Source: Schistosoma mansoni | Taxonomy: Eukaryota; Platyhelminthes; Trematoda; Strigeidida; Schistosomatidae | Reading direction: 5' to 3' | DNA length: 64,000 nucleotides | Assembly: GCF_000237925.1 (NCBI RefSeq) | Contig: NC_031495.1 | Location: 35,348,062 to 35,412,061, forward strand | The notes under the pieces: model-generated | The model's input: the letters and a program-made list of their open reading frames with translations, nothing else | The model's database searches: none | What the model was told of the DNA's origin: nothing | Shown: positions 1-12,172 of the stretch, one piece after another | Layout: each line of letters starts with the position of its first letter | How positions within the stretch are numbered: the first letter of the stretch is position 1 | Translations under genes and position numbers: made by a program

Positions 1-448
1 GGCTTGGACATGTTTTACGAATGTCGTCCCAGAGACTTCCACGTCGTGCATTATTTCCCGACTCTGGGACTGGTTGGAAAAAGCGGAGAGGAGGTCAGTG
101 TATGACATGGTGTCGTGGCATGAAAGAAAGCTGCAAAGGGCTAGCTTCTGTTGGTCCTTCACGACTCCCTGGCTGGGGTCCGAGAGATGGTGCAACACAG
201 TGGCTAGAGACGTTATCAGATATGGCTCAGAATAGAAGCCAGTGGCGAACCTGCTGTAACCTTTTACTTTCTACATAAAGAGTGGTTCTAACTTTCTTAA
301 CTGAAAGAGTCTTCTGGTTGTACATTTCAGTCCGCCTTATCTTTTCATCCCTTCTCTTCCTACTTTCATTATTTTGTGTGGCGCATATGTATCTGGTGCC
401 CTTTTGTACCAATATATATGTGTTTAAATAAATAATATATAATAATAA
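1..448 (+). mobile_element. RTE-B LINE, 3' end (5' cut by window)
   Basis: The first 280 bases encode the C-terminal end typical of schistosome RTE LINEs, in shifted frames, with SRLPGWGPRDG and WLETLSDMAQNRSQW readable. It ends in CCNLLLST. A 3' UTR follows and closes with gcgcatatgtatctggtgcc and a TAAATAA/TAATAA-rich tail. The same last ~50 bases end the 518-521 bp retroposons at 1676 and 60367. Protein part decayed; family call is from sequence reading only. Confidence 0.8.
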
Positions 449-1009
449 CCGTCAGTAACTCTAGAAGAGCTACAGGTGGAGTTATGGTAAATAGTAGGTC
501 AACAAATAATTATGTCCATTAAAATTTGACTGGTCGCTATGTGAAATTTGACTACATAATTTTTAAGAAGCAAACGGCTATGTAGTAAGGGATTTACGAA
601 ACACAAGATAAATAAGCAATAGGGTTAGGAATATTGCTGTAAATATTATGATGTAAAAATGGCAATCAAGAAATCTAGGCAGAAACAATCGTCCAAATAA
701 TAATAATTATTATAATTATGATGGTTATTATTATTAGTGTTATGATAATAGAAATGAACAAATTGAAGTCGTTTTTATAAAACTTGCCTTATCATGAGAA
801 CGAGGAATACAGAAAAAGTTGCTAACGTTCCACATTTTAATGGAAAATTATTTATCAACTTGAAATTTTCGAAGATAACTCTTATGTTGAATAAAATTCA
901 CCATATTACGGGAAAAATCTTGTCATTCCTTTCATAATCAGTGTAGAGCATAACACAGATGTAAACTATCTCAAGTTTCCATACCAGATCAGCACGACGG
1001 GATCAACAA
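449..1009. other. AT-rich intergenic DNA
   Basis: No gene or known repeat seen. Positions about 697-750 are low-complexity TAA/TTA runs. Confidence 0.5.
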
Positions 1010-1560
1010 CCATAGATATTACCTTGAAATAGTGGTTAGACTTGCTTATCGTGGTGACACAATCGAGCTACACTGGACGGAACACTCATTTCTTCAGGTA
1101 CTACCATGTTAGGTATGTCAGTTGAAGAAAGATAAAAACAAAAGTAGTAAACTTAAAGTTCAAGGACGAAGTCACACTTCTAATTGCACAGGGGTGTGAC
1201 GGCAGTAAGATGTTCCCCTCAAACACCCAACATATATAGAACAATGCTGGTTTCTCATGGAGGAAGGAAGAAGTTGACTCTAACAATAGCACACTTTACC
1301 TTGCCCCCATGGATTCCAGTTATTTGTGGCAAGGTTTGAAAATTACAGACCTAATACATTAAAAACCATTCATAAAGAGGCTGTGTTTGACCGGTTTTCA
1401 ACAAATGTTCCTTGAGCTCTGGGGTAACGCTCCCAGGTTGTCGGAACTAAACTTGACCCAACTTCCTTTCAAAGCCTCTCAAAAAGAACTACCCTTTCAT
1501 GTTGTTAATAATCGAGAAGTGAGGAACGCCTTCACCTTGAAAATTTCTTTATTTTGTTTT
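1010..1560 (+). mobile_element. RTE-A 5' UTR relic
   Basis: This stretch aligns by eye along its whole length with the 5' UTR of the full-length RTE-A (17263 downward on the minus strand) and with the fragment at 27402. Matching blocks include atcgagctacactgg, ggtgtgacggcagtaag and cgagaagtgaggaacgcc. It is strongly diverged, so old. It stops near the same internal position of the LINE as the 27402 fragment and has no LINE 3' end. A short open frame at 1387-1578 lies inside this relic and is not considered a gene. Confidence 0.7.
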
Positions 1561-1675
1561 AGTGAAAATCAATTGTAAATATTATCACGTTATTTATTGG
1601 TTATTTTGCCGGCAAAAAACAGTCACACTGGTTAATCCATGTCAGGATAAATACTATTCTATTATGATCCAACAT

Positions 1676-2193
1676 CATTATTTATTTATTTAAACACATA
1701 AATATTGGTACAAAGAAAGCACCAGATAAATATGCGCCTCACAAATCTCATTTGATTTATGTGAGGGCTGTGATACTGCACAGACTGAAGCAGGTGGTTT
1801 TCTTAGGGGACCACACCCGGAGCCTTTGATCTGAAGATCTAGTCCACAAGGCAGTGGAGCATCGTGAGGAGATGCAGTCCCATGGTAGCCGGTGACCAAC
1901 AATAGGTTCGTACGCCATTCGTTCCTTCAGGATACTGGAGCCCATGTGCACCATTGATTTGGAATCAGGGTTTTCCAACTCCCCTAGGTGGACCCTCCAT
2001 GTCCACCAACCCGGTTAAAGCACCGGACATTCGCTTTTCGTCCTCTCAATTTCGTAAACAACAGTAATGCCACGAGAAGGCAGTGAGTAGGACTTCCCTG
2101 GCAGAAGCTATATATTTGCGTGGCCATGTGAGAGCATTTGGAGAGGGAGAGTGGACTCTCCCCACTCTCGGCCGTACCAGGGCATTTGGGGGC
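1676..2193 (-). mobile_element. 518-bp tailed non-autonomous retroposon with TSD
   Basis: Read on the minus strand it begins with ccccaaatgccctggtacgg and ends in gtttaaataaataaat. It is flanked by the 9-bp direct repeat atccaacat (1667-1675 and 2194-2202). Its final ~50 bases match the 3' end of the RTE-B LINE, which suggests mobilisation by RTE-B enzymes. A second complete copy is at 60367-60887, with partial copies at 19897 and 21790. I see no convincing Pol III box or coding capacity. Confidence 0.8.
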
Positions 2194-2202
2194 ATCCAAC
2201 AT

Positions 2203-2665
2203 TAACCACACATAGTTTTGCATAATCGGCCACAAGCTGGATCTACCACAGGCAAAAACTAAAACTTGTTACTAGGATCAGGAAAGGTATGTTACGGAGA
2301 TGAAAATCACATTGAAGGTTATTTTTACAAACATTATAAACTGGCAAAACATTTTGTAACGTCCTGGCAGATGTCATGTGACGATCTTATAAAGTGGCCA
2401 TTACAAATATCGGTTTGTGAATGTTCTACTTTGTAAGCTATGCTCTAAGCGTAGTGATTGTTTGTGGGAAGCTAGAGAGAAAATGACGACAAAGTTGTGT
2501 TGAAAAGTACTGCTTTTTGTTTATAGCTGCTGTACGTACGTCATATCATCGAATTCTGAAATGTGGAAGCGGAAGTTGACTGAATAGCAAAGGAAACATT
2601 ACTAAAAGGCAATGTTGAGATTTGTGGCGACACTAGCTAAAACAACAGAGGTGAACAAATATTTT
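2203..2665. other. 3' flank of the SPRTN-like gene
   Basis: No gene or recognised repeat. It probably holds the 3' UTR of the minus-strand protease gene, but no polyadenylation site can be fixed. Confidence 0.4.
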
Positions 2666-5244
2666 TTACTTCAACACTACACATCCACCTGAAAATGTCA
2701 GCAGATTAAAATTCAATGAGTCCAGGTATTCACTTCCATTGAGAAGGTTAATGATAATCTAAATTTACCAATGAGCTACAACCAAGCTGTATTACTGCTA
2801 CTCCAAAGCAATAAACTAATTTTCAAGATGCAGTGCGCATGAAAAAACCCCAAAATGCGAAATACTGAAAACTTAAACACCAAAGCTCGTATTTTGGAAT
2901 GAAAAAAAATGCTATGAACAGATAATTATAAACAAATACCAAATTATACTCCCAACTTTCGCAACATAGCACATAACTATGAGCTTACCTATACAAGTAG
3001 CTTGATGCTGACTCCACCAAGTATCCTTAGGACCAGGCACTCTATTCATAGAACGTTTAACATAGCCAAAGTATGGTGGACGGTCGCGACATGGACCGGT
3101 ACAACGCCACCAGTGAGTGCGATATGTATCAACTTCATCATGAAATGAGTGGTAAACCTGGAAATATAACACAACCAAATGTAATCAAACATGTAGACCT
3201 TAATAAAGATACTAGCAGACAAAAGTTATAATCTCAAGTTACAAAGTCATTGATCACCAATCTGTTGCTTATGAAAAGGTAAACCATCTAAATAAGTCTA
3301 AAATAGATGCTATGATGGTCTGTAACTGAATCCGCTTAACTAGAGATCACTTCGTTTTTATCACCACTCGAAGACAAAATCATGCAATGTTCTTATCCAA
3401 ACACTAGGTTTCTTGCATTTGCTACTCAAACTTTACATCCATTCGATGCATCACTGAAACACCCGAGTCTGCATCTTTAAACGTTGAAGCTACTCGTTTG
3501 ATCACCTGACTTTTTGTCATTCGGTTGAATGTATGGACCTAACACCAACTACTGTGATTTGAAAGAATAAGTAGTAACTTTGGGTCAAACGGAGTGAGCT
3601 GAGCTCACGAACTTATATATGGTTACTGAATGACACTACTGTTCGACATATTAACTTCTATTATGTATGACTGCCAGATTTTGGGTTGCACCTGATATAT
3701 GAGTTAATTGGATGTCGTTCTGTTCACCTTGAAGTACATTATGTGAATTTAGTGATGGTTATCAAGGTTTTCAAGTCTAGTACGGCAAATAATAAACACC
3801 AGTGACCAGATAGTATTAACACGCTAGTAACTAAATTAATACAAGAATAAGCTAGTCTAGGTAAAGACAGCTGGTCGGTTGTACAACACACACAAAATAA
3901 ACTCGGATTTATTGACTTCTTATGAAAACTGGGGTATATACTTTTCTGACTTGTCGAAGTTTGCTTAACTACTACATAAGACCAAATGCAGTACTCTTAA
4001 CTACACATTGGAAAAGCCAACGACCTTTGTGTAAGGCAACTAACAGTCAAGCGAAAACCGTTAGTCACAGAAACTGTATTCCCCCATGGATAATTGGACG
4101 GGGTCAACATAAAAAACTTTCAGATCGAATTGATATTGAGTGTAACAACTTAGCGAAACATTAGTTGAGTAACAAGCTTAGATCCGAAGGCTAGGCTCAA
4201 AACCATTTATTAATAGTTCGTATGTGATACATTGTCTAGCCCATCAAGAGGCAATTTAGAAATATGAAGGTAAGTGTTCAAGCAACTTTATCTAAAAATA
4301 GGATGCAGAACGTGACTTTCCATATCCCCATATGAACTAGTGATCAAATCAGGAGCCTGGCTTTTCTGGTCATCCTAAAGCTCAACGAACAGAGAACTTT
4401 CACTAAAGCCAAAATATATTGATCGACTAAATATCACTACTCAAACTTTCCAAAGGTTCTAAGCAACGGCAATGTGGGTCAGGTAAGAAAAGTTATGCTG
4501 CAAACAAGAGAATGATCCGAAGACACTTTCCTGGGATAAAAAGAGTGAAGTTGACACGCTAATATATATTTCTGTGACTGAAATAAAATTAACTATTAAG
4601 CTGATAACGATATGTACAGGGAAATAAATGACACACTGGGATATTAAAACATTGATATTACAGTAATATTTACTCCAGCCAACGAATTGATGCGATGCAT
4701 GTGCGATATGAAATTGGGTCCATGGTCATCACGATCCTAAAGATTTGGATTAGGAGTGATCTAACAAACCTTGTCCCTCCTTGTTATGAATAAAAATGCA
4801 TGAATCATTTCATGCTACAAAAGTAATTACAATGGTTAGGTCATACCAGCAGAGTCTCCACGAGATCTTTCCGCGGTCTAAATTTCAGTAGAGGTTCACT
4901 TAGGCTGATGGAACACATTCCATAAGGTTTGTGAAATTTGCAAACTCCTGCACAAAGCGTCATCCGAGAGCTCCATTTAACTTCTACACATCCAAGAGAA
5001 TTTCCGAAAAACTGACTGTCGAAAGAGGAAAACAGCAATCTGATATCTGGTAGAGGGTCCAATAATTCCCAAACAGGATCAGCCAGGCAACACAAAGATA
5101 AAAAATTGTTTTTGTCCTCAGCCTGTCCCATAAGTAGGACTATAGTGAATAAAAGCGTACCTTTTTTTCGGCCAGGTTGTTTTGGTGACCTACAGAACTG
5201 GTGACGTTAGTTTTTCTGGATAACGATTCGTCATCAGACCACAT
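2666..5244 (-). CDS. SPRTN: Spartan-like DNA-protein crosslink metalloprotease (6 exons)
   Basis: Exons, in coding order: 5161-5244, 4847-5122, 4770-4814, 4662-4736, 2989-3157, 2666-2688. All introns are GT-AG; lengths 38, 32, 33, 1504 and 300 bp. The frame joins without a stop to give 223 residues. SprT domain: LLDPLPDIRLLF, then RMTLCAGVCKFH, LSEPLLKFRPRKDLVETLL and the zinc-protease motif HEMIHA across an exon joint. DDHGPNF supplies the third zinc histidine. VYHSFHDEVD and the zinc-ribbon WWRCTGPC...RPPYFGYVKR...WWSQHQATC follow. The family cleaves proteins crosslinked to DNA at replication forks. The protein ends just after this core, so the long tail of animal Spartan (p97-, PCNA- and ubiquitin-binding motifs) is absent or lies in exons I missed. 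The 23-nt last exon and the first exon (Met at 5244) are the least certain; exons 2-5 are secure. Confidence 0.88.
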
Positions 5245-5646
5245 AAATATCTCCCTGGCACTCAATTCTCGAAAACTGGTCAGTGCCACCAACGACCTAG
5301 AGAACAAGTGTCCCTCATTCGATGCCCTTCAGCGGCAAAGAAAGCATTTCGAAGTTTTGATCAGTTGATCTTTATTGGCAAGGCTTTTTCCTACAGCATA
5401 GGGTTGCTACCATATGTCCAACCCTCACTCTTTATCCGTTAATAACCCTGAAGGGGATAAAGGGGGAGTGATGTTGCGCTTAGAAAGGTGAGCGATTGAA
5501 TAAGCAAAGTGTAACTGCTTGAAACACAAGAATCAAGGTTTCTGGAGCCAACTGATGTAAATTAACTAACTTTCTAAGAGGAGCTTCTAGTCAACAATCT
5601 CCAGACAAGTCACATAACAAACGTGTAGCAAATTAATTTAGGATCC
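5245..5646. other. 5' flank of the SPRTN-like gene
   Basis: About 400 bp between the protease start and the LTR element at 5647, which points the other way. The protease frame stays open upstream of Met (5244) for about 36 codons without another ATG, so an upstream first exon is possible. No core promoter motif could be assigned. Confidence 0.4.
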
Positions 5647-5972
5647 TGTAGCTGTAAATAATTCCCCAAAATCAATAGCTCATTAAGTGTTCGACATTGG
5701 GCGCTGACCACGTTGTTTAAGTGGACTTGTTTAACTGAAGGCTTTCGGTCATTCATTCGCACCAGATCACGTTGCAATTCGGCGTGGGACACAGCTCCTA
5801 CGTTTCCATAGTCAGCTAATAACGAACGCCTCTCGATATATTGGTAACGTATCAAATATATCTCTCCTACCTCTTCTCGTCTGACTTCTGATTTCCCTTG
5901 GCCGGGAACGATCGAATATAGAAGGTACTACTGGTTGCTAGTTGTAAAACTAGAATATCCGTCGTATCCTCA
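5647..5972 (+). repeat. 5' LTR of LTR element copy 1
   Basis: 326 bp, starts tgtagctgtaaataattccc and ends gtcgtatcctca (TG...CA). It closely matches the 5' LTR of copy 2 (38287-38612), with only about eight differences by eye. Confidence 0.9.
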
Positions 5973-5973
5973 G

Positions 5974-5991
5974 TGGTGAGCCTAACGTGAT
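5974..5991 (+). other. Primer-binding site, tRNA-Trp type
   Basis: One base after the LTR reads tggtgagcctaacgtgat, close to the complement of a eukaryotic tRNA-Trp 3' end (tggtgaccccgacgtgat). CsRn1/Kabuki-clade elements are known to use tRNA-Trp. The copy-2 site (38268-38285, minus) is closer still. Confidence 0.8.
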
Positions 5992-8124
5992 CTGGTACAC
6001 CAAGCCAATAAACTGTGAGTCCGTTCCTTTTTGGAATATTATTATTCATTGTTATTCTTTATTTGAATTTCATATATTGTGATATACTGTTTTTTTTCGC
6101 GAATTTTTTTTCCCGGATATATTTTAATTAGACACTTTTCGTTCTTTATATTACTATGACGGAACACTCTCCTAAGGTTTTTAAGTTAAAGTCTATTCCC
6201 CCTACTTCGATTCAGTTAACGCCATTTTGGCCCGACAATATCGAGTCCTGGTTCTGCTACGCAGAATCTGATTTTTGCATGCACGGAATCACGGACTCGC
6301 GCACACGATTCCTCGCGGTAGTTAAGGCGTTACCGCGCGAATTTAACAGGTACGTAACACCTAGTATGTTTACTAGTGATGTTCCGGAACCGTACGAAAC
6401 TCTCAAACGGTCAAAAACCCCGCGTAGAAGTGTCTCACGTGGGCGATCTGTCTCTCGACCACGAGAGACAGATAATCCCTACTGGTGCTGGTGTCATAAC
6501 CAGTACGGTAAGTCTTCAAGAAATTGCAGGAAACCCTGCAATTATCCGACCCCAAAATCGAGTGACACGAAAAACAGTTCGGGAAACTTCCCAGCCGGCA
6601 CGCGTTAACGTCAACCGTAGCCGGCGAACACAGCCGTCTGTTATACGTCACAGATGTGACAACGAAAGTTCGCTACCTCGTCGACACCGGCGCAGAAGTT
6701 AGCGTTCTTCCAGCGAACTCCAACGACAGACTTCGCGAGTCTGTTTTAAGTTTACAGGCGGCAAACGGAAAACCGATCGCTACTTATGGTAAAAGGTACG
6801 TTTACCTTAACGTGGGTTTACGCAAACCCATACACTGGATTTTCGTGGTTGCAGATGTCTCTATGCCAATCATTGGTATAGACCTGTTACAATATCACAA
6901 TCTACTCATCGACACACGCTCACGAAGGTTAATAGACGGAAACACTAAGTTATACGTTTGCGTAACTCCTCTTTCTAGTTGCAGGTTATCCCCAGTCACG
7001 ATTAAGCACACCATAGACCCCTTGTACCAATCATTACTCGACAAATACCCCGGGATATACCAATCGCAATCGAAATTACCTTGTGTAACCAGCAATGTTA
7101 CACATCACATCTCGACTACAGGACCACCTGTATTCTCGAAAGCTCGAAGACTCGCTCCCGAAAAGCTTAGGTTAGCTAAAAACGAATTCGACCACATGAT
7201 GGACCTAGGGATAATTCGATCATCGAATAGTCCATGGGCATCCCCATTGCACATGGTCCCTAAAAAGGACAGCAATGATTGGCGGCCAACTGGTGATTAT
7301 CGGCGTCTGAATACTAAAACCATTCCCGATCGTTACCCGTTGCCTCATATTCACGATTTGACAGCTACCTTGAAAAGTACAACTGTCTTTTCGAAAATCG
7401 ACTTGGTTAAAGCTTATAACCAAATACCGATGGCACCTGACGACATTCCTAAAACCACCATCATCACTCCTTTCGGTCTTTACGAATTCTTGCGAATGCC
7501 TTTTGGTTTAAGAAATGCGGCTCAAACCTTCCAAAGGTTTATAGACGATGTCTTCCGAGGTCTCAACTTCGTACATGCGTATGTTGATGACTGTCTAATA
7601 GCAAGTCCGGACAGAGAATCACATCTCAAGCATCTGGACATTGTTTTCGAACGACTCCAAAGGCATAGTATTACTGTCAACATTCAGAAATGCCAAATCG
7701 GGACTAACTCCTTAGACTTCTTAGGACACACTATTGATGCCCAAGGCATCCGACCTCTTAGAAACAAAGTGGCGGCCATTCTGGATTACCCAGAACCGAC
7801 CACGATCAAGCAGTTGCGAACTTTTAACGGACTTGTAAGTTTCTACAGACGGTTCATACCCAAATGCGCATCCCTTATGAAACCGTTAACCGACCAGCTT
7901 CGTGGAAATGCAAAATCAATTAGTCTAGACGACACGGCCCGCAAAGCATTCTCCACAGTTAAGGAACACATCGCTAAGGCAACCCTGCTTGCTCATCAGG
8001 ACACTCAAGCGCCCTATTAGTATCGCAGTAGACGCATCCGACTCAGCAAATCGGAGGAGTCTTACAACAATGGGTTAACAACTCATGGCAACCTTTAGGA
8101 TTTTTTATCGAGATGGTTGCTAGA

Positions 8125-8324
8125 NNNNNNNNNNNNNNNNNNNNNNNNNNNNNNNNNNNNNNNNNNNNNNNNNNNNNNNNNNNNNNNNNNNNNNNNNNNN
8201 NNNNNNNNNNNNNNNNNNNNNNNNNNNNNNNNNNNNNNNNNNNNNNNNNNNNNNNNNNNNNNNNNNNNNNNNNNNNNNNNNNNNNNNNNNNNNNNNNNNN
8301 NNNNNNNNNNNNNNNNNNNNNNNN
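8125..8324. other. Assembly gap (200 N)
   Basis: Exactly 200 Ns, a typical placeholder, inside pol of LTR element copy 1. Comparison with copy 2 suggests the true missing stretch is several hundred bases longer. Frames running through the Ns are not real. Confidence 0.99.
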
Positions 8325-9692
8325 CGATTAAGGACATTACTGCTGAACTTGGCTCGCGCTTTCGTCGAACGATGGGTAGCAAATTTTGGCTGCCCTTCAA
8401 CCATCACTACAGACCGCGGACGCCAGTTCGAATCTGGACTTTTCCGTTGTCTGACCACACTATTAGGAATCACGCGCTTCCGAACGACCGCCTACCACCC
8501 ACAAGCAAACGGGTTGGTAGAACGTTTTCATCGACAACTAAAAGCTTCATTATCAGCTTCAAACGTTTCACGGTGAATAGAAGCACTTCCACTCGTCTTG
8601 CTAGGTATCCGCAATGCAGTGAAAGCTGACATTGGATACACGGCATCTCAACTCGTTTACGGAACGACACTTCGAATCCCAGGAGAATTCGTGGATCCTT
8701 CGGTTTCTTCATTGAACATAGATCTAAACTCTTACACGAGTAGGCTTACAAACGCTATGCGTCCAGTTAAACCTGCTCACACTCGACCGCAGTCAACCTG
8801 AATTGCGACATAGTACACACGTCTTCGTTCGTCGAGACTCACATCGACGACCCCTCGAATCAGCATACGAAGGACCCTTCAAAGTTCTTCAACGCGAACT
8901 TAAGTACTATGTAGTCGATAAGAACGGTACGAACGATAGCATCAGTATCGACCGACTCAAAGCAGCGTACTTAGAAGGAAACCCTAGCTACGTCGATTTT
9001 CCTTCGGTACAAGCAAACGACACAGCTACTACACTCGTAGTACCCTACACGACAGCCGACACACAACTTGATACTTCGTCAACGTCGATAGATAAACCTA
9101 AAACAACGCGTTCTGGAAGACGAGTAAGATTTCCAGAACATCTTAACGAATATTGCACGTAGGACATAAGCTTTATCTTGAATTATCCTTTCATAGTTTA
9201 TTATAAAAATTTTTTTTTAATATGCTCATTTTTCTTATTTATATAAAAAAAAACAAAAAAAACAAAACATTTTTATTTTTTTTTTGAGTGTATATATATA
9301 TATTTTTATATATATAAAAAAAACCAAAAGAAAACCATTTTTTTTCCGATCGCTTTTACGCTTTTTGTAAGTGTATTAGTTTATTCATTTTTTTTCCCGC
9401 TCATCTTGTGTCCCTACGCAAGTACGAGTGTATTTTTGACATGCACTCACACGTTCTATTTTTCCTCTTTTCCAGGACGGCTGGAAAAGAACGACGAAGT
9501 TTCGCAAGGAACCGGAATTTTTCATTGTACTATATTTCTTTATTGCTATGTTGTACATTTTGGTCCCATAGTTTAAGCAAAGACGACCAGACGCTGCTAA
9601 ACGAAGCAAGCTATCAGAAGAGTGTTTACCAACGACAAACTCGTTGGGTTTAAACTTCTGGCTGGTCACGTCTTAGGGGCATCACTACCTCA

Positions 9693-9709
9693 CTAGGGGG
9701 GGAGTGATC
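9693..9709 (+). other. Polypurine tract of LTR element copy 1
   Basis: ctagggggggagtgatc lies directly before the 3' LTR start, the expected place for plus-strand priming. The corresponding tract in copy 2 is at about 33740-33757 on the minus strand. Confidence 0.8.
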
Positions 9710-10035
9710 TGTAGCTGTAAATAATTCCCCAAAATCAATAGCTTTTTAAGTGTTCGACATTGGATACTGACCACGTTGTTTAAGTGGACTTGTTTAACTG
9801 AAGGATTTCGGTCATGCATCCGTACCAGATCACGTTGCAACACGGCATGGGACACAGCTCCTACGTTTCATTAGCCAGCTTATGGAAAAGGTCCTCGATA
9901 TATTGGTAACGAATCAAATATATCTTTCCTGCCTCTTCTCGTCTGACTTCTGATTTCTATCTGACTGGGAACGATCGAATATAGAAGGTGCTACTGGTAG
10001 ATAGTTGTAAAACTAGAACATCCGTTGTATCATCA
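9710..10035 (+). repeat. 3' LTR of LTR element copy 1
   Basis: 326 bp, starts tgtagctgtaaataattccc and ends gttgtatcatca. About 30 differences from its own 5' LTR by eye, far more than separate the 5' LTRs of the two copies. Confidence 0.9.
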
Positions 10036-11777
10036 GTATCATCAAATACTGTGTAACCAAGACCTCTTCAGTATGAAATTCTACTGGTTAGAAACTTTAA
10101 GTTCAGGGATTTCCACTCGAAAGGAGAAATGTTGACATGTCCTGCTGAACTGTAAGAACGAGAGCTCAGCGTTTACTTTTATTCCGCTTGCACTGAGGAA
10201 AGTAACTTCATGTGTTGGACGAGCAACAATACACTTCATCTTCTTGTTTGTTAATACATAAAGTTAGGACTATGCTTCACCGTAACCAAATTATCTGGCT
10301 TACCGCCTAGACATAGGGCCTGAAAAACACAGTCCCCTTCCTCTACCAGAAACGTTTAGTGTTTGACGATTATTACCGCTAAATTTGTCTGGTACGTTAC
10401 GTAACATGCTTAGCACATGTATTATCCCAGCTTTATCTCGATCATTAGATGATAAGGGTTGTATATCCGTTTTCCATTCTTAAGTCATAGTAACTTGACT
10501 CTGGTTAAGGGCATTAAAATGAAGAAAAAAAACGTTGGTGATCTCGCCTAAGTAAAACTGCAGGTCGGTTGTACTTATGGGTCTTGCAGATGCGATTCCA
10601 ACTGTACAGAATATTTGTTTGGAATTTGTCGTTCTCAACTTTTGGTCCTCAAAAGCACAAATAAGTATTGTTTCTCTAACCTACTGACACAGAATTATAT
10701 TTACTATTAAGGTCAGTACTGACCTAAATATATGTTTACTGTAAACTAAGGAATGTAACTACGTTTTATTATCAACTCATATTGAGCTGCGAACCCGTTT
10801 CCTTTCCAATAGAAGATAATCTTGCATTGTGGAACTAAACGAAGATAAGGCAAAGTGTGTTTGTTGGATTTAATCATAGTACTGGTTACATGTGCCATTG
10901 TGAGTTATAAAAAGAACTTAAGTACATTCCTTGATTTTTGGTAGGAATTCCTTAGATAGACTACTCTGTTGCTTTCTTACAGTAATGTGTCTGTTTTTAT
11001 CAAAGTATCATGTAGGTCTAGTCCCATGATGAGGGGTCACTTGGAAAGGAAAAAAACTCAAAACGTTTGTAAAATCGTTAAACTAAATCTCTTCTTAGGA
11101 TTCCAAAAGTGTAAACATCTATCCCTGCAAGGCTGTGAAAATCGGATATAAAAAACTTCTGATAAAGGGATTTTGTTGTTTAACCATGTTCATAAGTACA
11201 TTTGTAGAAATATTTGTTCCCTATTGAAACTACAGTTAGTGTTAAAGCTACGGCTTATATAAACAAACGTAAGCCGGTGCGTTGTGGAACAGGTTTGGAA
11301 GTGTGGGCAATAAAAGGTGGATTCTTTGTTGCACAAACTACTTTCTCATACTTTGAGCCCCACGTTCCATATATTGATTGGGCCCACCTGTTAAGCTAAC
11401 TGGGTCCATTATAACTAACATCGACATCCTCAGATACCTAGACGTGCCTAGAATATTCTGTGGGACCATTAATTTTGACTTCAATTAGACCGCACGAAGT
11501 TGACAAGCTGACCACTTTTGTGGCCCTAGACCTGACTCGTTGAATCGAGAAAATGATCGTTATTGAATGATTGTTGTCGAAATATACATATCGTCAATCC
11601 TCGTATATAATCATCGAATTAAGCCACGTCAGTGAGCAACAGAATTAAATAAGTCGAAAATGAGAATGGATTTTGAATACATATATTTTGTGCACTCACT
11701 GATCTGGACAGGAAATCAGAGGGATAAAGCGAATAGAAGAGAGTGAAGCGAAATGACGCGCGGTAAAGCAGGCGTGT
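10036..11777. other. Intergenic DNA, no gene recognised
   Basis: Short frames only (for example 10969-11151 and 11214-11399), with no motif or splice pattern to support them. One 16-bp perfect palindrome at 10710-10725 is reported under findings. Confidence 0.4.
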
Positions 11778-12172
11778 CAGTCACAACGTAGAACTTCGTA
11801 CGTACGTACATCAGTTCGAGTTGTCATACCACATTAGCACAGAGATACAGTTGTCGATTCAAATCCCATAGCGGTAAAAGTAGTAAGAGTATAAGCATTA
11901 TGTGAAAGATTAGGGTTTGAAGATGTTATTGAAGGAGTATAATACAGTGAAATAAATTTGGAAAGAGAAAAAGGATAGGGACATATGAGGAATTCAGAAG
12001 ATTAGAATTTGGTAGAGCACAAATAGTGGATGCACCTCCGCCATTGCAAACGATTTTGAGCCATGTCACTCAAGGTCTCTAACCATCGGTTGCTATCATC
12101 TCGCGGATCCCAACCAGGTAGTCTACACCTACCAACATGGCTCAATCCAATTGTCAGTGACTTCATGGATTT
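11778..12172 (-). mobile_element. RTE-A LINE, 5'-truncated 3' end
   Basis: The minus strand encodes the LINE C-terminus (SLTIGLSHVGRCRLPGWDP, then WLETLSDMAQNRLQWRRC) and the RTE-A 3' UTR ending in ctacgttgtgactga. It is nearly identical to the insert at 22944-23322, apart from the truncation point, so both belong to one fairly young subfamily. No TSD found here. Confidence 0.85.

Larger units (their letters stand above)
5647..10035 (+). mobile_element. CsRn1/Boudicca-like Ty3/Gypsy LTR element, copy 1 (broken)
   Basis: Paired 326-bp LTRs, a tRNA-Trp-type primer site, a gag region near 6.16-6.6 kb, a pol region near 6.6-9.16 kb and a polypurine tract identify a Ty3/Gypsy element of the CsRn1/Kabuki/Boudicca clade. 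The gag region carries a CHCC-type zinc knuckle (CHNQYGKSSRNCRKPC), a mark of that clade. Pol shows the protease DTGA, reverse transcriptase YVDD, and integrase ([15 protein letters not shown]). It is a fossil with several breaks and a 200-N assembly gap. The two LTRs differ at roughly 30 sites by eye (about 9-10%), so the 3' part is not young. From 5' LTR through most of pol it is nearly identical to copy 2 (33416-38612). No clear TSD. Confidence 0.92.

Noticed and set aside
8095-8629. Open frames running through the Ns at 8125-8324
   Set aside because: They exist only because Ns translate without stops; the true interior is a missing part of the LTR element.
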